Of a stretch of DNA of 64,000 bases, positions 36,400-45,942 are shown piece after piece (the stretch's first letter is position 1; each line of letters begins with the position of its first letter). Source of the DNA: an uncultured Tateyamaria sp. Its GTDB lineage: Bacteria; Pseudomonadota; Alphaproteobacteria; Rhodobacterales; Rhodobacteraceae. The stretch spans positions 1,770,501-1,834,500 of the forward strand of contig NZ_CANNDS010000001.1 of assembly GCF_947503415.1 (NCBI RefSeq), given 5' to 3'. The translations under genes were made by a program, and so were the position numbers. The notes beneath the pieces are model-generated. The model was not told where the DNA came from. It made no database searches and saw nothing but the letters and a program-made list of their open reading frames with translations.

Positions 36400-37077
36400 A
36401 TGGAGAGCACAGGTATGGCCGACGGTTTTGAAGCGATGGTGGATGCGGCGCTGGTCTTCTTTGCCAAGCTGGACAAGAACAACACCAAAGCTTGGTTTGA
36501 GCCGCACAAGGCGCATTACAAGGATGCCATTGCCGGACCGGCCGGGTTCTTTGCTGATCTGGTGGCAGAGGACATCGCCCGTATTACGGGCAAGCCGCAC
36601 AGTCCCAAAGTGTTCCGTATCTACCGAGATGTGCGCTTTTCCAAAGACAAGACACCGCTCAACACGCATTTGCACATCATGTGGTCTCCTGCGGACAAGG
36701 ATCCGTTGGCGCCGTCGTGGTTCTGGGGACTGGCACCGGACTATTTCATTCTGGGCATGGGTGTCATGGGCCTGCAGGGTGAACACCTGACCCGCTATCG
36801 CGCCTTTGTGGACAGCTGGGGTGACGGCCTGCAGGACGCGCTGGATAACGCAGCTGATAAAGGGGCCGAGATCAGCGATTGGGGTCCGGAGCCGCTGAAG
36901 CGTGTGCCAAAGCCTTTCGACCCGGATCACCCGCACGCAGACCTTTTGAAGCGCAAAGCGCTGGCCGTGTCTGGCCCGATGCCCGACGACTGGCGCGATA
37001 CGGGACTGATCAAGGCAACCGTGTCCCGGATCGAGACGCTGATGCCAGTATGGTCCGTTTTTGAAAAACACCTCTAA
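36400..37077 (+). CDS. DUF2461 (TIGR02453) family protein
   Basis: This 225-residue protein belongs to the DUF2461 family: FFAKLDKNNTKAWFEPHKAHYK, FRIYRDVRFSKDKTPLNTHL and the closing KRVPKPFDPDHPHADLLKRK are its signature. Function is not established for the family. AGGAGG stands 8 nt before the ATG at 36400, the best ribosome-binding site in this region. It is divergent from the aldo/keto reductase across 132 nt. Confidence 0.88.
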   Translation: MESTGMADGFEAMVDAALVFFAKLDKNNTKAWFEPHKAHYKDAIAGPAGFFADLVAEDIARITGKPHSPKVFRIYRDVRFSKDKTPLNTHLHIMWSPADKDPLAPSWFWGLAPDYFILGMGVMGLQGEHLTRYRAFVDSWGDGLQDALDNAADKGAEISDWGPEPLKRVPKPFDPDHPHADLLKRKALAVSGPMPDDWRDTGLIKATVSRIETLMPVWSVFEKHL

Positions 37078-37179
37078 TTTGATCCAATTTGTCAGTGCAT
37101 TGGCACGGGCGCGGCAACCTTCTGTCAACGCGCATTGGGGCATCACCCCCCTACGCGATGATTTCAGAATGGAGTTGCT

Positions 37180-37899
37180 ATGCGGTGGATGTGGTGTCTT
37201 TTGGCCTGTGTGGCCCTTGTGGGGCAAGCGGCGTTTGCATGGGCTGAAGCCTTGCCAATGGTGAGCAGGGCCAGCTTGATGACAAAGGCCGCGCCGCTGA
37301 TTGGGTCTCAGCCCATGATGCGCCATTCCGGTCCGAGCCTTTTTGCCGGGCGCGCAGTCACTGGGCTTTTTGCGCCACCTGAACCAGGCGAAGTGGACAA
37401 CCTGCGTAACTATCCAGTTTCTGGCCGCGTGGCACGTCTGCGCAACCTGATTGCACAGGCAGAGGCAGGTTCGAAAGGCTATGATGCGGTGCAATATGGC
37501 GCCACCGTCAAACCGCCCGCTGCGCCGACCAACCTGACGGTGCAGCAGATTTACGATTGGATTGATCAAACACCCGGGCAACCGCATGCCATTGGGCGTT
37601 ACCAGTTCATTCCACCAACCCTGCGGCGGCTGGTGCGGCAGGCGGGGGTCAGCCCAAAGACACGGTTCACGGCGGAGGTTCAGGATCAGCTTGCCGACAT
37701 TTTGTTGGCCGATGCGGGTCTTGCGCCCTTTTTGGCGGGTGACATGCCACGCGAGGCATTCATGAACAACCTGGCCAAGATCTGGGCTGGCCTGCCCAAT
37801 GACACGGGCAAGTCGCATTATCACGGATATGCAGGCAACAAGGCGACGATGACATGGGCGCATTTCGATGCGCAGATGGTACGGATTTTCGCGCAGTAG
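37180..37899 (+). CDS. Secreted muramidase-like protein
   Basis: This 239-residue protein has a signal peptide (1-22, MRWMWCLLACVALVGQAAFA) and a C-terminal domain that looks like a lysozyme fold. AQAEAGSKGYDAVQYGA (about 90-106) supplies a candidate catalytic Glu, and AIGRYQFIPPTLRRLV (about 137-152) is the G-R-Y-Q-F motif of phage-type muramidases. It may cut peptidoglycan in the periplasm. I do not recognise a named member. GGAG precedes the ATG at 37180. Confidence 0.7.
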   Translation: MRWMWCLLACVALVGQAAFAWAEALPMVSRASLMTKAAPLIGSQPMMRHSGPSLFAGRAVTGLFAPPEPGEVDNLRNYPVSGRVARLRNLIAQAEAGSKGYDAVQYGATVKPPAAPTNLTVQQIYDWIDQTPGQPHAIGRYQFIPPTLRRLVRQAGVSPKTRFTAEVQDQLADILLADAGLAPFLAGDMPREAFMNNLAKIWAGLPNDTGKSHYHGYAGNKATMTWAHFDAQMVRIFAQ

Positions 37900-37924
37900 C
37901 GGCGGTTGCGACTCTGATGGGTGG

Positions 37925-37943
37925 GGCGGAGGACACCTCCGCC
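37925..37943. terminator. Palindromic repeat downstream of the muramidase gene
   Basis: GGCGGAGG (37925-37932), loop ACA and CCTCCGCC (37936-37943) form a perfect 8-bp hairpin followed by TTACG. It is related to the elements at 1991 and 38018. Confidence 0.6.
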
Positions 37944-37982
37944 TTACGAACAATGCGCTGGTGACGTGCGCCCACGGCAAAG

Positions 37983-38009
37983 AAAAACCCCCGACGCGGG
38001 GCCGGGGGT
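37983..38009 (-). terminator. Rho-independent terminator of the purine operon
   Basis: On the minus strand, ACCCCCG, an 8-nt GC-rich loop region and CGGGGGT are followed by TTTTTC. This is a canonical intrinsic terminator about 40 nt beyond the BMP-gene stop. Confidence 0.8.
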
Positions 38010-38017
38010 GCACAAAG

Positions 38018-38037
38018 GGCGGGGGGACACCCCCGCC
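38018..38037. repeat. Palindromic repeat between the terminator and the BMP gene
   Basis: GGCGGGGG (38018-38025), loop GACA and CCCCCGCC (38030-38037) make a perfect 8-bp hairpin followed by TTACA. It belongs to the same family as the hairpins at 1991, 2435 and 37925. Confidence 0.55.
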
Positions 38038-38050
38038 TTACAATCACCGC

Positions 38051-39127
38051 TTACTGCGGAATGTCGCCTTCGATGCCTTCAACATAGAAGTTCATGCCAG
38101 CCAGCGTGCCGTCATCCGCTGTTTCGCCGTCCGCCAGGAAGGGCGAGCCGTCCTGTTTGTTCAACGGGCCGGTGAATGCATGGTATGACCCATCGGCCAG
38201 TGCCGCTTTCAGCGCCAGTGCTTCTTCGCGTACGTCGGCTGGAACTGCGTCCGTGATCTCACCGATACCGACCATGCCGGCACCGATACCATCCCAAGTG
38301 TCTTGCGATTCCCATGTGCCTTCCATCACGGCACGGGTGCGCGCGATATAGTAAGGTGCCCAGTCGTCGATGATAGATGACACGCGTGGGAAGGGGGCAT
38401 ACTGGCCCATGTCCGAGGCTTGGCCAAAGGTCACAACGCCGCCCGCTTCCTGAGCAGCCGCCTGAGGCGCGGTTGAGTCGGTATGCTGTAGGACAACATC
38501 CGCACCTTGGTCGATCAGGGTCTTGGCTGCGTCCGCTTCCTTGGCGGGGTCGAACCACGTGTAGACCCAGATGATCTTGAACTCGACATCCGGGTTCACC
38601 TTCTTGGCGTGGACGTAGGCGGAGTTGATGCCACGGATCACCTCGGGGATCGGGAAGGACCCGATATAGCCGATGATGTTCGACTTGGTCATGTTGCCCG
38701 CGATGTGGCCCTGAATGGCGCGCCCTTCGTAGAAGCGGGCCGAGTAGGTGGACACGTTCGGATGCAGGCGCTTGTAGCCGGTTGCGTGTTCGAACTTCAC
38801 ATCCGGGAACTTGGCCGCGACATTGTTGGTCGGGTCCATGTAGCCGAAGGAGGTGGTAAAGATCAGGTCCGCGCCGTCGAGCGCCATCTGCGTCATCACG
38901 CGCTCAGAGTCCGGGCCCTCGGCCACGTTTTCCACAAACACGGTTTCGACCTGATCGCCGAATTCCGCCTCGACCGCGAGGCGGCCCTGATCGTGCTCAT
39001 AGGTCCAGCCGCCGTCGCCCACGGGACCAACATAGACAAAGCCGACCTTGGTCTTGTCTTGGGCCATTGCGCCGCCTGCCAGCCCAAGCGCCAGAGCGGC
39101 ACTTGCCAGAAGTGTCGTAAGTTTCAT
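38051..39127 (-). CDS. BMP-family ABC transporter substrate-binding protein (purine/nucleoside)
   Basis: This is a 358-residue periplasmic binding protein of the BMP/PnrA family, whose members bind purine nucleosides or related compounds. It has a signal peptide (1-22, cut after AMA) and the family blocks GFVYVGPVGDGGWTYEHDQGR, GADLIFTTSFGYMDPT and VLQHTDSTAPQAAA. It is the last gene of a minus-strand operon that begins with xdhABC, behind an ATPase and two permeases. That context points to purine bases or nucleosides such as xanthine, hypoxanthine or inosine. A strong terminator follows at 37983-38009. Confidence 0.92.
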   Translation of the reverse strand: MKLTTLLASAALALGLAGGAMAQDKTKVGFVYVGPVGDGGWTYEHDQGRLAVEAEFGDQVETVFVENVAEGPDSERVMTQMALDGADLIFTTSFGYMDPTNNVAAKFPDVKFEHATGYKRLHPNVSTYSARFYEGRAIQGHIAGNMTKSNIIGYIGSFPIPEVIRGINSAYVHAKKVNPDVEFKIIWVYTWFDPAKEADAAKTLIDQGADVVLQHTDSTAPQAAAQEAGGVVTFGQASDMGQYAPFPRVSSIIDDWAPYYIARTRAVMEGTWESQDTWDGIGAGMVGIGEITDAVPADVREEALALKAALADGSYHAFTGPLNKQDGSPFLADGETADDGTLAGMNFYVEGIEGDIPQ

Positions 39128-39157
39128 TTCAGGTCTCTCCCCATTTAGGTGCGCCCC

Positions 39158-40078
39158 TTATCCCGAGGCGTGGAATGTGCGCCCCAGTGAGCCGGGGGCG
39201 CGCGATTTGTCCGCGCTTAGAATCACCAGAACGATGATCGTCACGATGTAGGGGGACATTGCCAAATACTCGACCGGAATGGCAACGCCCGCGCCTTGCA
39301 GGTTCAACTGAAGCTGGGTGATCCCGCCGAAAAGATAGGCACCGAGCAGTACGCGCCACGGCTTCCACGACGCGAATACAACCAGCGCAAGAGCAATCCA
39401 GCCAACCCCGGCCGTCATCCCTTCGGTCCATTGCGGCACGCGGATGAGTGAGATGTAGGCGCCACCAAGCCCCGCGCAGGCCCCCCCAAACAGGATGGCC
39501 AGCGTGCGGATGCGTTTGACCTTGTAGCCCAGCGCATGGGCCGCATCGTGGTTTTCACCAACGGCCCGCAGGACCAGCCCCATGCGGGTGAATTTCAGAA
39601 CGGCCCATGTGGCGGCCACGATGCCAAGGCCCAGATAGACCATCAGGTCGTGACCAAAGAGGATGGGGCCGATGATGGGGATCTCGGCCAGCGGCCCCAG
39701 CGGTGTGGCCTCGGCCCGCGGCGGTTTGATGCCCACATAGCTTTGCCCCATGAGCGACGACAGCCCCAACCCGAACAGGGTCAACGCAAGGCCCGAGGCG
39801 ACCTGGTTGGCCAGCGCCACTTGGGTGAGAAAGGCAAAGAGCAGGCTGAGCACTGCGCCCCCGACGGCGGCTGCGATGAACCCGACAGTGGGGGAACCGG
39901 TATTGACGGCAATGATGAACCCGCAGACCGCACCAGTGATCATCATCCCCTCGACCCCGAGGTTCAGAACGCCTGCGCGTTCCACGACAAGCTCTCCGAT
40001 GGCCGCCAGCAGGATCGGTGTGGCGGCGGCGATCATGGCGGCGATCAGGAGGATGGGGTTTATGGCGGAAAGGTCCAT
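39158..40078 (-). CDS. ABC transporter permease, BMP-type importer (second permease)
   Basis: This 306-residue integral membrane protein has about eight to ten hydrophobic helices and the EAA-like signature VLNLGVEGMMITGAVCGF typical of the YufQ/NupQ-type permeases. The segment GQSYVGIKPPRAEATPLG is the usual periplasmic loop. Its ATG overlaps the preceding permease stop by one base (TGATG). Together with the 40078-41160 permease it forms the channel. The binding-protein gene follows after 30 nt. Confidence 0.93.
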   Translation of the reverse strand: MDLSAINPILLIAAMIAAATPILLAAIGELVVERAGVLNLGVEGMMITGAVCGFIIAVNTGSPTVGFIAAAVGGAVLSLLFAFLTQVALANQVASGLALTLFGLGLSSLMGQSYVGIKPPRAEATPLGPLAEIPIIGPILFGHDLMVYLGLGIVAATWAVLKFTRMGLVLRAVGENHDAAHALGYKVKRIRTLAILFGGACAGLGGAYISLIRVPQWTEGMTAGVGWIALALVVFASWKPWRVLLGAYLFGGITQLQLNLQGAGVAIPVEYLAMSPYIVTIIVLVILSADKSRAPGSLGRTFHASG

Positions 40079-41160
40079 CAGGCCACCTCTGCCGCGCCAA
40101 AGCGCACGCGGTAGTTTGTCAGCACATCCAGCGCCAACAGGAAAAACAGCAGCATCCCCTGAAACACCTGTATCGCCGCCGCGGGCAGTCCCAATTGCGA
40201 CTGCGCAATGTCCCCACCGATATAGGTCAGCGCCATGAGCAGCCCCGCCGCCACGATCCCAAGCGGATTCAAACGGCCCAGAAACGCCACGATGATCGCC
40301 GTGAACCCGTATCCAACGTTGAAATCAATGCTGATCTGACCTGCGGGACCCGCCACCTCGAACATGCCTGCAAGACCGGCCAGCAGGCCCGACATGCCAA
40401 GGCAGAACAGCACGAGCCGTCCCGGATTCACGCCGCCGAATTTCGCCGCGCGCGGTGCCTCGCCCGTGACGCGGATCGCAAATCCCAGCCGGTGCCGGGT
40501 CAGCAATACGTAGGCAAAGATCACCGCGATCAGCGCGGCCACCACACCCCAATGCATCCCCGTGCCTGCAATTATCTCGGCATTATGGGCCGACGGGTAT
40601 TGTTGCAAATTGCGCGAGCCGGGAAAGCCGAACCCTTCGGGGTTCTTCAACAATCCCAACGACATGGAGGCCAGCAACTGCTCGGCCACATAGACCAGCA
40701 TCAGCGACACCAAAATCTCGTTGGTCCCGAACTTCACCTTCAAGACGCCAGGTATCATGGCCCACGCCCAGCCCCCCAATGCGCCTGCCAAAACCATCAG
40801 CGGAAAGATCAAAACACTCTCGGTCGGGTAAAAGGCCAGGCCCGCGCCAGCCCCGCAAATGGCCCCGACAATGTACTGCCCCTCGGCCCCGATGTTCCAG
40901 ATCCCCGCCCGGAACCCCAACGCCAACCCAATGGCAATCAGCACCAGCGGCGCACCCTTGATCAGCAATTGCGGGCGATAAAAGAACGCGAACTCGCCAA
41001 AGATCGGCTCCCAGAAAATCGTGGCAATGGCTTCGAACGGGTCCTTGCCCAGCACCGCAAACAAGGCCCCGCCAAAGATCATGGTCAGCACAACAGCCAG
41101 CACCGGCGTGGCATAGGCCATCACGGCAGAGGGTTGCGGACGCGCCTCGATCCGGATCAT
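40078..41160 (-). CDS. ABC transporter permease, BMP-type importer (first permease)
   Basis: This 360-residue inner-membrane permease of the YufP/NupP type has the features RAGIWNIGAEGQYIVGAICGA and GINPGRLVLF-type helices. I chose ATG 41160 over 41175: GGAGG lies 8 nt upstream of 41160, whereas the site before 41175 is too close. The ribosome-binding site sits directly beside a dispersed GC-hairpin element (41173-41211). It is coupled to the second permease by a one-base overlap and follows the ATPase gene after 54 nt. Confidence 0.93.
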   Translation of the reverse strand: MIRIEARPQPSAVMAYATPVLAVVLTMIFGGALFAVLGKDPFEAIATIFWEPIFGEFAFFYRPQLLIKGAPLVLIAIGLALGFRAGIWNIGAEGQYIVGAICGAGAGLAFYPTESVLIFPLMVLAGALGGWAWAMIPGVLKVKFGTNEILVSLMLVYVAEQLLASMSLGLLKNPEGFGFPGSRNLQQYPSAHNAEIIAGTGMHWGVVAALIAVIFAYVLLTRHRLGFAIRVTGEAPRAAKFGGVNPGRLVLFCLGMSGLLAGLAGMFEVAGPAGQISIDFNVGYGFTAIIVAFLGRLNPLGIVAAGLLMALTYIGGDIAQSQLGLPAAAIQVFQGMLLFFLLALDVLTNYRVRFGAAEVA

Positions 41161-41172
41161 GCGCGGGGCCTC

Positions 41173-41211
41173 CATCTTCCCTGTTTCAAAAAAATCCCCC
41201 CCGGAGGGCCC
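41173..41211 (+). repeat. Dispersed GC-hairpin element, copy D (short)
   Basis: CATCTTCCCTGTTT (41173-41186) followed by an A tract and CCCCCCCGGAGGGCCC. The first 14 bases are identical to the minus-strand start of the copy inside xdhA (46844-46831). It lies between the ATPase and permease genes of the same operon. Confidence 0.65.
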
Positions 41212-41214
41212 ATA

Positions 41215-42729
41215 TCAAACATGCGCAACCTCCATGCCATGGGCACCCCCCAGCATCAAACCGATCTGCTCCACATCCAGCCCTGCCGTGGGACGCGGAT
41301 CACTCAACCGCCCCTCGTTCAGCGCGGCAAACCGGTCCGAGATTTCCATCAACTCATCCAGGTCCTGTGAAATCGCCAAAACTGCCGACCCGCCTGCCGC
41401 CAGATCAAGCAAAGCCTGCCGGATCGCTGCCGCTGCCGCCGCATCGACGCCCCAAGTGGGCTGGTTCACGACCAAGACCTCGGGCTTTTGCAGCACCTCG
41501 CGTCCGATCACGAACTTCTGCAGATTGCCCCCGGACAGTGACCGGGCCGCGTTTTCCGGCCCCGGCGTGCGCACATCAAACCCTGCGATGATCCGTTCGG
41601 CAAAGGCGCGCGTCTTGGCCCAATTGAGCATACCGCGCTGCGCCAGCCCTTCGCGGGCGGCCCCTGTCAACATGGCATTCTCCGTCAGCGACATGTTGGG
41701 CGCTGCGGCATGGCCCAAACGTTCCTCCGGCGCTGACAACACACCCAAACCGCGCCGCGCCTCGGGTCCGTCCTTGCACAGGTCACGGTCCTTGAACCGC
41801 ACCATCCCGCCGCGGCAGGGCAGTTCACCCGACAACACGGCCAGTAGTTCGTCCTGCCCGTTGCCTGCCACGCCGCCGATGCCCAGCACCTCGCCTGCGC
41901 GCACCTCGAACGAGATATCCTTCAACGACATGCCGAAGGCTGATGGCGATCCAACGGATAGACCTGTCACCGACAACAACACGTCACCGGCGTCGTGGGC
42001 GGCGGCCTTGGGCGTGGCGAGCGTACTGCCCACCATCATCTCCGCCATCTCGCGCGCGGACGTGTCACGCGGCACGCAGTCGCCCACCACCTTGCCGCCG
42101 CGCAGGATCGTGGCCGCATCGCACAGGGCGCGGATTTCCTCCAGCTTGTGCGAAATATAGAGGATCGCCGTGCCTTCCGCGCTCAGCTTGCGCAGGGTTT
42201 CGAACAGGATATCAACCTCTTGCGGGGTCAGAACCGATGTCGGTTCGTCCATGATCAGCAACTTCGGGTCCTGCAACAGGCACCGAATGATTTCCACCCG
42301 CTGCCGTTCGCCCGCAGACAAATCTCCGACCACGCGGTCCGGTGACAAGGGCAACCCGTACGTCTCTGACACCTCACGAATACGCGCGGCCAAAGCCCTC
42401 ATAGGCGGCGGCGTCTCCATTCCCAGCGCGATATTCTCGGCCACTGTCAGCGCATCGAACAGCGAAAAGTGCTGAAAAACCATGCCCACACCTGCCGCCC
42501 GCGCGGCCCGTGGATCACCCGGGGCAAACTCGGTCCCGTGCATCTGCATCTGACCCGCATCCGGCTTGACCAGCCCATAGATCATCTTGACCAGCGTCGA
42601 CTTGCCCGCCCCGTTCTCGCCCAAGAGCGCATGGATTTCACCGGGTGCAATGGACAGCGACACATCGTCATTCGCCACCACGCCGGGATAGGCTTTGGTC
42701 AACCCGGTCAGGGACAAAAGGGGGCTCAC
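41215..42729 (-). CDS. ABC transporter ATP-binding protein, two NBDs
   Basis: This 504-residue protein has two nucleotide-binding domains as in sugar/nucleoside importers. NBD1 has Walker A GENGAGKST (about 38-46), signature LSAGERQRVEI and Walker B LLIMDEPTS. NBD2 has the degenerate Walker A GVAGNGQDEL and signature LSGGNLQKFVIG, as usual in this family. The start is GTG 42729, overlapping the xdhC stop as GTGA. It energises the BMP-type importer encoded downstream. This overlap is the physical link between purine oxidation and transport genes. Confidence 0.93.
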   Translation of the reverse strand: MSPLLSLTGLTKAYPGVVANDDVSLSIAPGEIHALLGENGAGKSTLVKMIYGLVKPDAGQMQMHGTEFAPGDPRAARAAGVGMVFQHFSLFDALTVAENIALGMETPPPMRALAARIREVSETYGLPLSPDRVVGDLSAGERQRVEIIRCLLQDPKLLIMDEPTSVLTPQEVDILFETLRKLSAEGTAILYISHKLEEIRALCDAATILRGGKVVGDCVPRDTSAREMAEMMVGSTLATPKAAAHDAGDVLLSVTGLSVGSPSAFGMSLKDISFEVRAGEVLGIGGVAGNGQDELLAVLSGELPCRGGMVRFKDRDLCKDGPEARRGLGVLSAPEERLGHAAAPNMSLTENAMLTGAAREGLAQRGMLNWAKTRAFAERIIAGFDVRTPGPENAARSLSGGNLQKFVIGREVLQKPEVLVVNQPTWGVDAAAAAAIRQALLDLAAGGSAVLAISQDLDELMEISDRFAALNEGRLSDPRPTAGLDVEQIGLMLGGAHGMEVAHV

Positions 42730-43649
42730 GCACGCGTCTCCAGTCGTTGCGGTATGGTCTGCGTGGACTGTGCTAGCCGATAGGCGACCCCAATCGCAAT
42801 CAAATGCGGTGCCTTGCCCAAAGAAGGATCGCCAATGGGGCATGTGATGCGCGCAATCTCATCGGGGCTGTGGCCCAATCCGCCCAACCGCTTGCGAAAG
42901 CGCGCCCATTTGGTCGCCGACCCGATCAACCCGCAAGAGGCAAAGCCGCGCGTCAGCAGCGCGTAGCACAGGCCCAGATCAATATCATGGGCATAGGTCA
43001 GGATCAGGTGATGTGCATCCTGCGGCGCATGGGCCGCCAGCGCAGGCAAGTCCGCCGCAGGCACAACCGTCACCGCATCCGCCACATCTTGCGGAAACCG
43101 CTCCGCCCCCGTATCGGCCCATGTCAGCCGATAGCCCGGCACATGTTGCAACACATCCACCAGCGCGCGGCCCACATGGCCTGCCCCCCAGATCCAGATG
43201 TCCTGATCGGGCGCTTGCACCGGCTCAATCATCCAGCCGTCTTTCATCTGTGCGGGCGGCAGACGCCCCTCATTGCGCGCCACCTTCATCATGCGCTTGA
43301 TCGACAGGGGCATCGGGTCCGGGCCCCGTGCCATCAGATCAGAAGGCAGGGCGCGGGCCCGGTTCAGGTCATAGACCTCGCTCAGCACCTCGACCGCTCC
43401 GCCGCAGCATTGGCCCAGATCCGGGCCAAGTGCGTGGCGGCTGTGCGTGTCCTGCGCCAGATCTCGGGCGGAAGCGGCCAGTTCGAATTCCAGCGCGCCG
43501 CCGCCAATGGTCCCCGATTGGCCAGAGGCCCAGACCAGCATTGCCGCTCCAACCTCGCGCGGGGCCGACCCGCGCACAGCGGCCACAACCACACGCACCA
43601 CGCGGCCATGCGCCTGACAGGCGCAGATCAATCCTGCCCGATCAAACAT
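42726..43649 (-). CDS. xdhC: Xanthine dehydrogenase accessory protein XdhC
   Basis: This 307-residue accessory protein binds molybdenum cofactor, promotes its sulfuration and delivers it to XdhB. It has the XdhC N-terminal block VVAAVRGSAPREVGAAMLV and GTIGGGALEFEL, a central Rossmann motif IWIWGAGHVGRALVDVL and the C-terminal FASCGLIGSATKWARFRKRL. Its ATG overlaps the xdhB stop by 8 nt. It is essential in Rhodobacter for active Xdh by established knowledge. The gene order xdhABC is standard. Confidence 0.94.
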   Translation of the reverse strand: MFDRAGLICACQAHGRVVRVVVAAVRGSAPREVGAAMLVWASGQSGTIGGGALEFELAASARDLAQDTHSRHALGPDLGQCCGGAVEVLSEVYDLNRARALPSDLMARGPDPMPLSIKRMMKVARNEGRLPPAQMKDGWMIEPVQAPDQDIWIWGAGHVGRALVDVLQHVPGYRLTWADTGAERFPQDVADAVTVVPAADLPALAAHAPQDAHHLILTYAHDIDLGLCYALLTRGFASCGLIGSATKWARFRKRLGGLGHSPDEIARITCPIGDPSLGKAPHLIAIGVAYRLAQSTQTIPQRLETRA

Positions 43650-45942
43650 CGCCGCGCGCGGTGTGCACCGACTTCAACACCGCCTCTGCCGTGGCAGGGG
43701 CTTGCAGGTCCGGATAATGCGGCCCACATGCCGCCACCGCATCGCTCAGCGCCAGAAAGGCAGAGATGCCCAGCATCAAAGGCGGCTCGCCCACGGCCTT
43801 GGATTTGTAGATCGTGTCGGCCCGGTTTTCGCCTTCCCAAAGGGCCACGTTGAAGATATCGGGCCTGTCACCACAGGCCGGGATCTTATAGGTCGATGGC
43901 GCATGGGTGCGCAGGCGGCCCTTGCCGTCCCACACCAACTCCTCGGTCGTGAGCCAGCCCACGCCCTGGACGTATCCGCCCTCAACCTGCCCGATATCCA
44001 GCGCGGGGTTCAGCGATGCACCCGCATCATGCAGGATGTCCGTGCGCAAAATCCGGTTCTCGCCGGTCAGCGAGTCGATCACCACTTCCGTCACCGCCGC
44101 GCCATAGGCGAAATAGAAAAACGGCCGCCCCTGTCCCTTGATCCGGTCCCATTTGATGTCGGGCGTCTTGTAAAACCCGGTGGCCGACAGGCTGATGCGG
44201 GCGCTGTAGACCAGCGTAGCAACTTCGGCAAAGCTGTAGTCGCCCGATCCGGCGCGCACGCGGCCATTGTCAAAAACAACCTCGTCCGGACGGACCTGAT
44301 GCAACTGGGCCAGATGTTCAGCCATACGATCGCGAATGGTGTCACAGGCGGCCTTCACCGCCATCCCGTTCAGATCGCTGCCCGATGATGCAGCTGTGGC
44401 GGACGTATTGGGCACCTTGGCTGTGTCTGTCGCGGTGATCTTCACCATCTCCAGCGGCACCCCAAAGCGCGAAGCCGCCACTTGTGCTACCTTTTGAAAC
44501 AGCCCTTGGCCCATCTCTGTCCCGCCGTGGCTCAGGTGGATCGACCCATCGGCATAGACATGCACCAAAGCGCCCGCCTGATTGAGATGGGTGAGGGTGA
44601 ACGAGATGCCGAACTTTACAGGCGTCAGCGCGATCCCTCTTTTCAGCACCGGGCTGGCAGCGTTCCATTCCGCTACTGCCGCCCGGCGGGCATCGTAGTC
44701 CGACGTGTCCCGCACCCGTGCCACAACGACATCGCCGATAAAGTCGTCGACCTCCTGCCCATAGGGTGTTGTCTGTTTCTTCTGACCGGAAATACCACCG
44801 CCGGAGGCATAGAAGTTGGCAACCCGCACCGCCAGCGGATCAAGACCCAGATGGCCCGCCACATGGTCCACGATCCGCTCCATGCCCAACATGCCCTGCG
44901 GCCCGCCGAACCCGCGAAACGCGGTGGCGGATTGGGTGTTTGTGCGCAGCCGGTGGCTCTCGATCCGGATATGCGGCAACCAATAGGCGTTGTCGGCATG
45001 CAGCATTGCCCGGTCGGCGACAGGCAGGGACAGGTCCATTGCCCAGCCGCAGCGCGTGTATTGCCGTACGTCCAACGCGGTGATGCAGCCCATGTCGTCA
45101 AACCCCACATCGTAGTCGATGCGGAAATCATGGCGCTTGCCGGTGATGATCATGTCATCATCCCGGTCATAGCGCATCTTGCAGGGGCGACCGGTCAACC
45201 GTGCTGCCACGGCACATGCCACGGCCAACGCATTGCCCTGACTTTCCTTGCCGCCAAAGCCACCGCCCATGCGCCGCGTCTCGACCCGCACGGCGTGCAT
45301 GGGCTTGCCAATGGCATCGGCCACCTTGTGCTGTATCTCCGTCGGGTGCTGGGTGGAGGAGATGACATGCATGTCCCCATCCTCACCCGGCAAAACCAAA
45401 GCCGCCTGCCCTTCGAGATAAAAGTGCTCCTGCCCGCCGATCTCAAACGACCCCGTAAGGCGGTGCTTTGCCCCGCCCATGGCCATGGCGGCATCGCCGC
45501 GGGCATAGATGCGTGGGCCGTCCTCGAACCTTGTGTCTGCTGCCAGCGCCTCATCAATGGTCAGCACCGGCGTCTCTTCCGCAATCTCGACCTTGCCCAA
45601 CCGTGCGGCATGACGCGCCGCCAGATGGGTCCCGGCCACAACCAGAAACAGGGGCTGGCCCACATAGTGCACGGACCCGTCCGACAACAACGGTTCGTCA
45701 TGGGCCGACGGGGACACATCGTTGGCAAAGGGCAAATCATCAGCCACCAGCACAGCGACGACCTCCGGCGCAGCACGCACAGCGTCCAGATTCATCGACG
45801 TGATCTGGCCCTTCGCCACATCACTGACGCCAAAGGCCAGATGTAGCGCGCTCGCAGGCACCGGCGTGTCGTCCACATAGCGGGCCGCACCGGTCACATG
45901 CAGATGCGCCGCATCATGGGGCAGGGGCTTGGCGACGCTCAT
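43642..45942 (-). CDS. xdhB: Xanthine dehydrogenase molybdopterin-binding subunit
   Basis: This 766-residue large subunit carries the Moco site that hydroxylates hypoxanthine and xanthine. Conserved segments are MGGGFGGKESQGNALAVACA, FRGFGGPQGM, GTEMGQGLFQKVAQVAA, SSGSDLNGMAVKAA and SKAVGEPPLMLG with the catalytic Glu. Length matches Rhodobacter-type XdhB. ATG 45942 overlaps the xdhA stop as ATGA; the frame before it belongs to xdhA. It pairs with XdhA and needs XdhC. Confidence 0.95.
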   Translation of the reverse strand: MSVAKPLPHDAAHLHVTGAARYVDDTPVPASALHLAFGVSDVAKGQITSMNLDAVRAAPEVVAVLVADDLPFANDVSPSAHDEPLLSDGSVHYVGQPLFLVVAGTHLAARHAARLGKVEIAEETPVLTIDEALAADTRFEDGPRIYARGDAAMAMGGAKHRLTGSFEIGGQEHFYLEGQAALVLPGEDGDMHVISSTQHPTEIQHKVADAIGKPMHAVRVETRRMGGGFGGKESQGNALAVACAVAARLTGRPCKMRYDRDDDMIITGKRHDFRIDYDVGFDDMGCITALDVRQYTRCGWAMDLSLPVADRAMLHADNAYWLPHIRIESHRLRTNTQSATAFRGFGGPQGMLGMERIVDHVAGHLGLDPLAVRVANFYASGGGISGQKKQTTPYGQEVDDFIGDVVVARVRDTSDYDARRAAVAEWNAASPVLKRGIALTPVKFGISFTLTHLNQAGALVHVYADGSIHLSHGGTEMGQGLFQKVAQVAASRFGVPLEMVKITATDTAKVPNTSATAASSGSDLNGMAVKAACDTIRDRMAEHLAQLHQVRPDEVVFDNGRVRAGSGDYSFAEVATLVYSARISLSATGFYKTPDIKWDRIKGQGRPFFYFAYGAAVTEVVIDSLTGENRILRTDILHDAGASLNPALDIGQVEGGYVQGVGWLTTEELVWDGKGRLRTHAPSTYKIPACGDRPDIFNVALWEGENRADTIYKSKAVGEPPLMLGISAFLALSDAVAACGPHYPDLQAPATAEAVLKSVHTARGDV

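Noticed and set aside
36385..38013. 542-codon minus-strand frame opposite DUF2461 and the muramidase-like gene
   Set aside because: It spans two well-supported plus-strand genes and their gap, and its composition is that of an antisense shadow.
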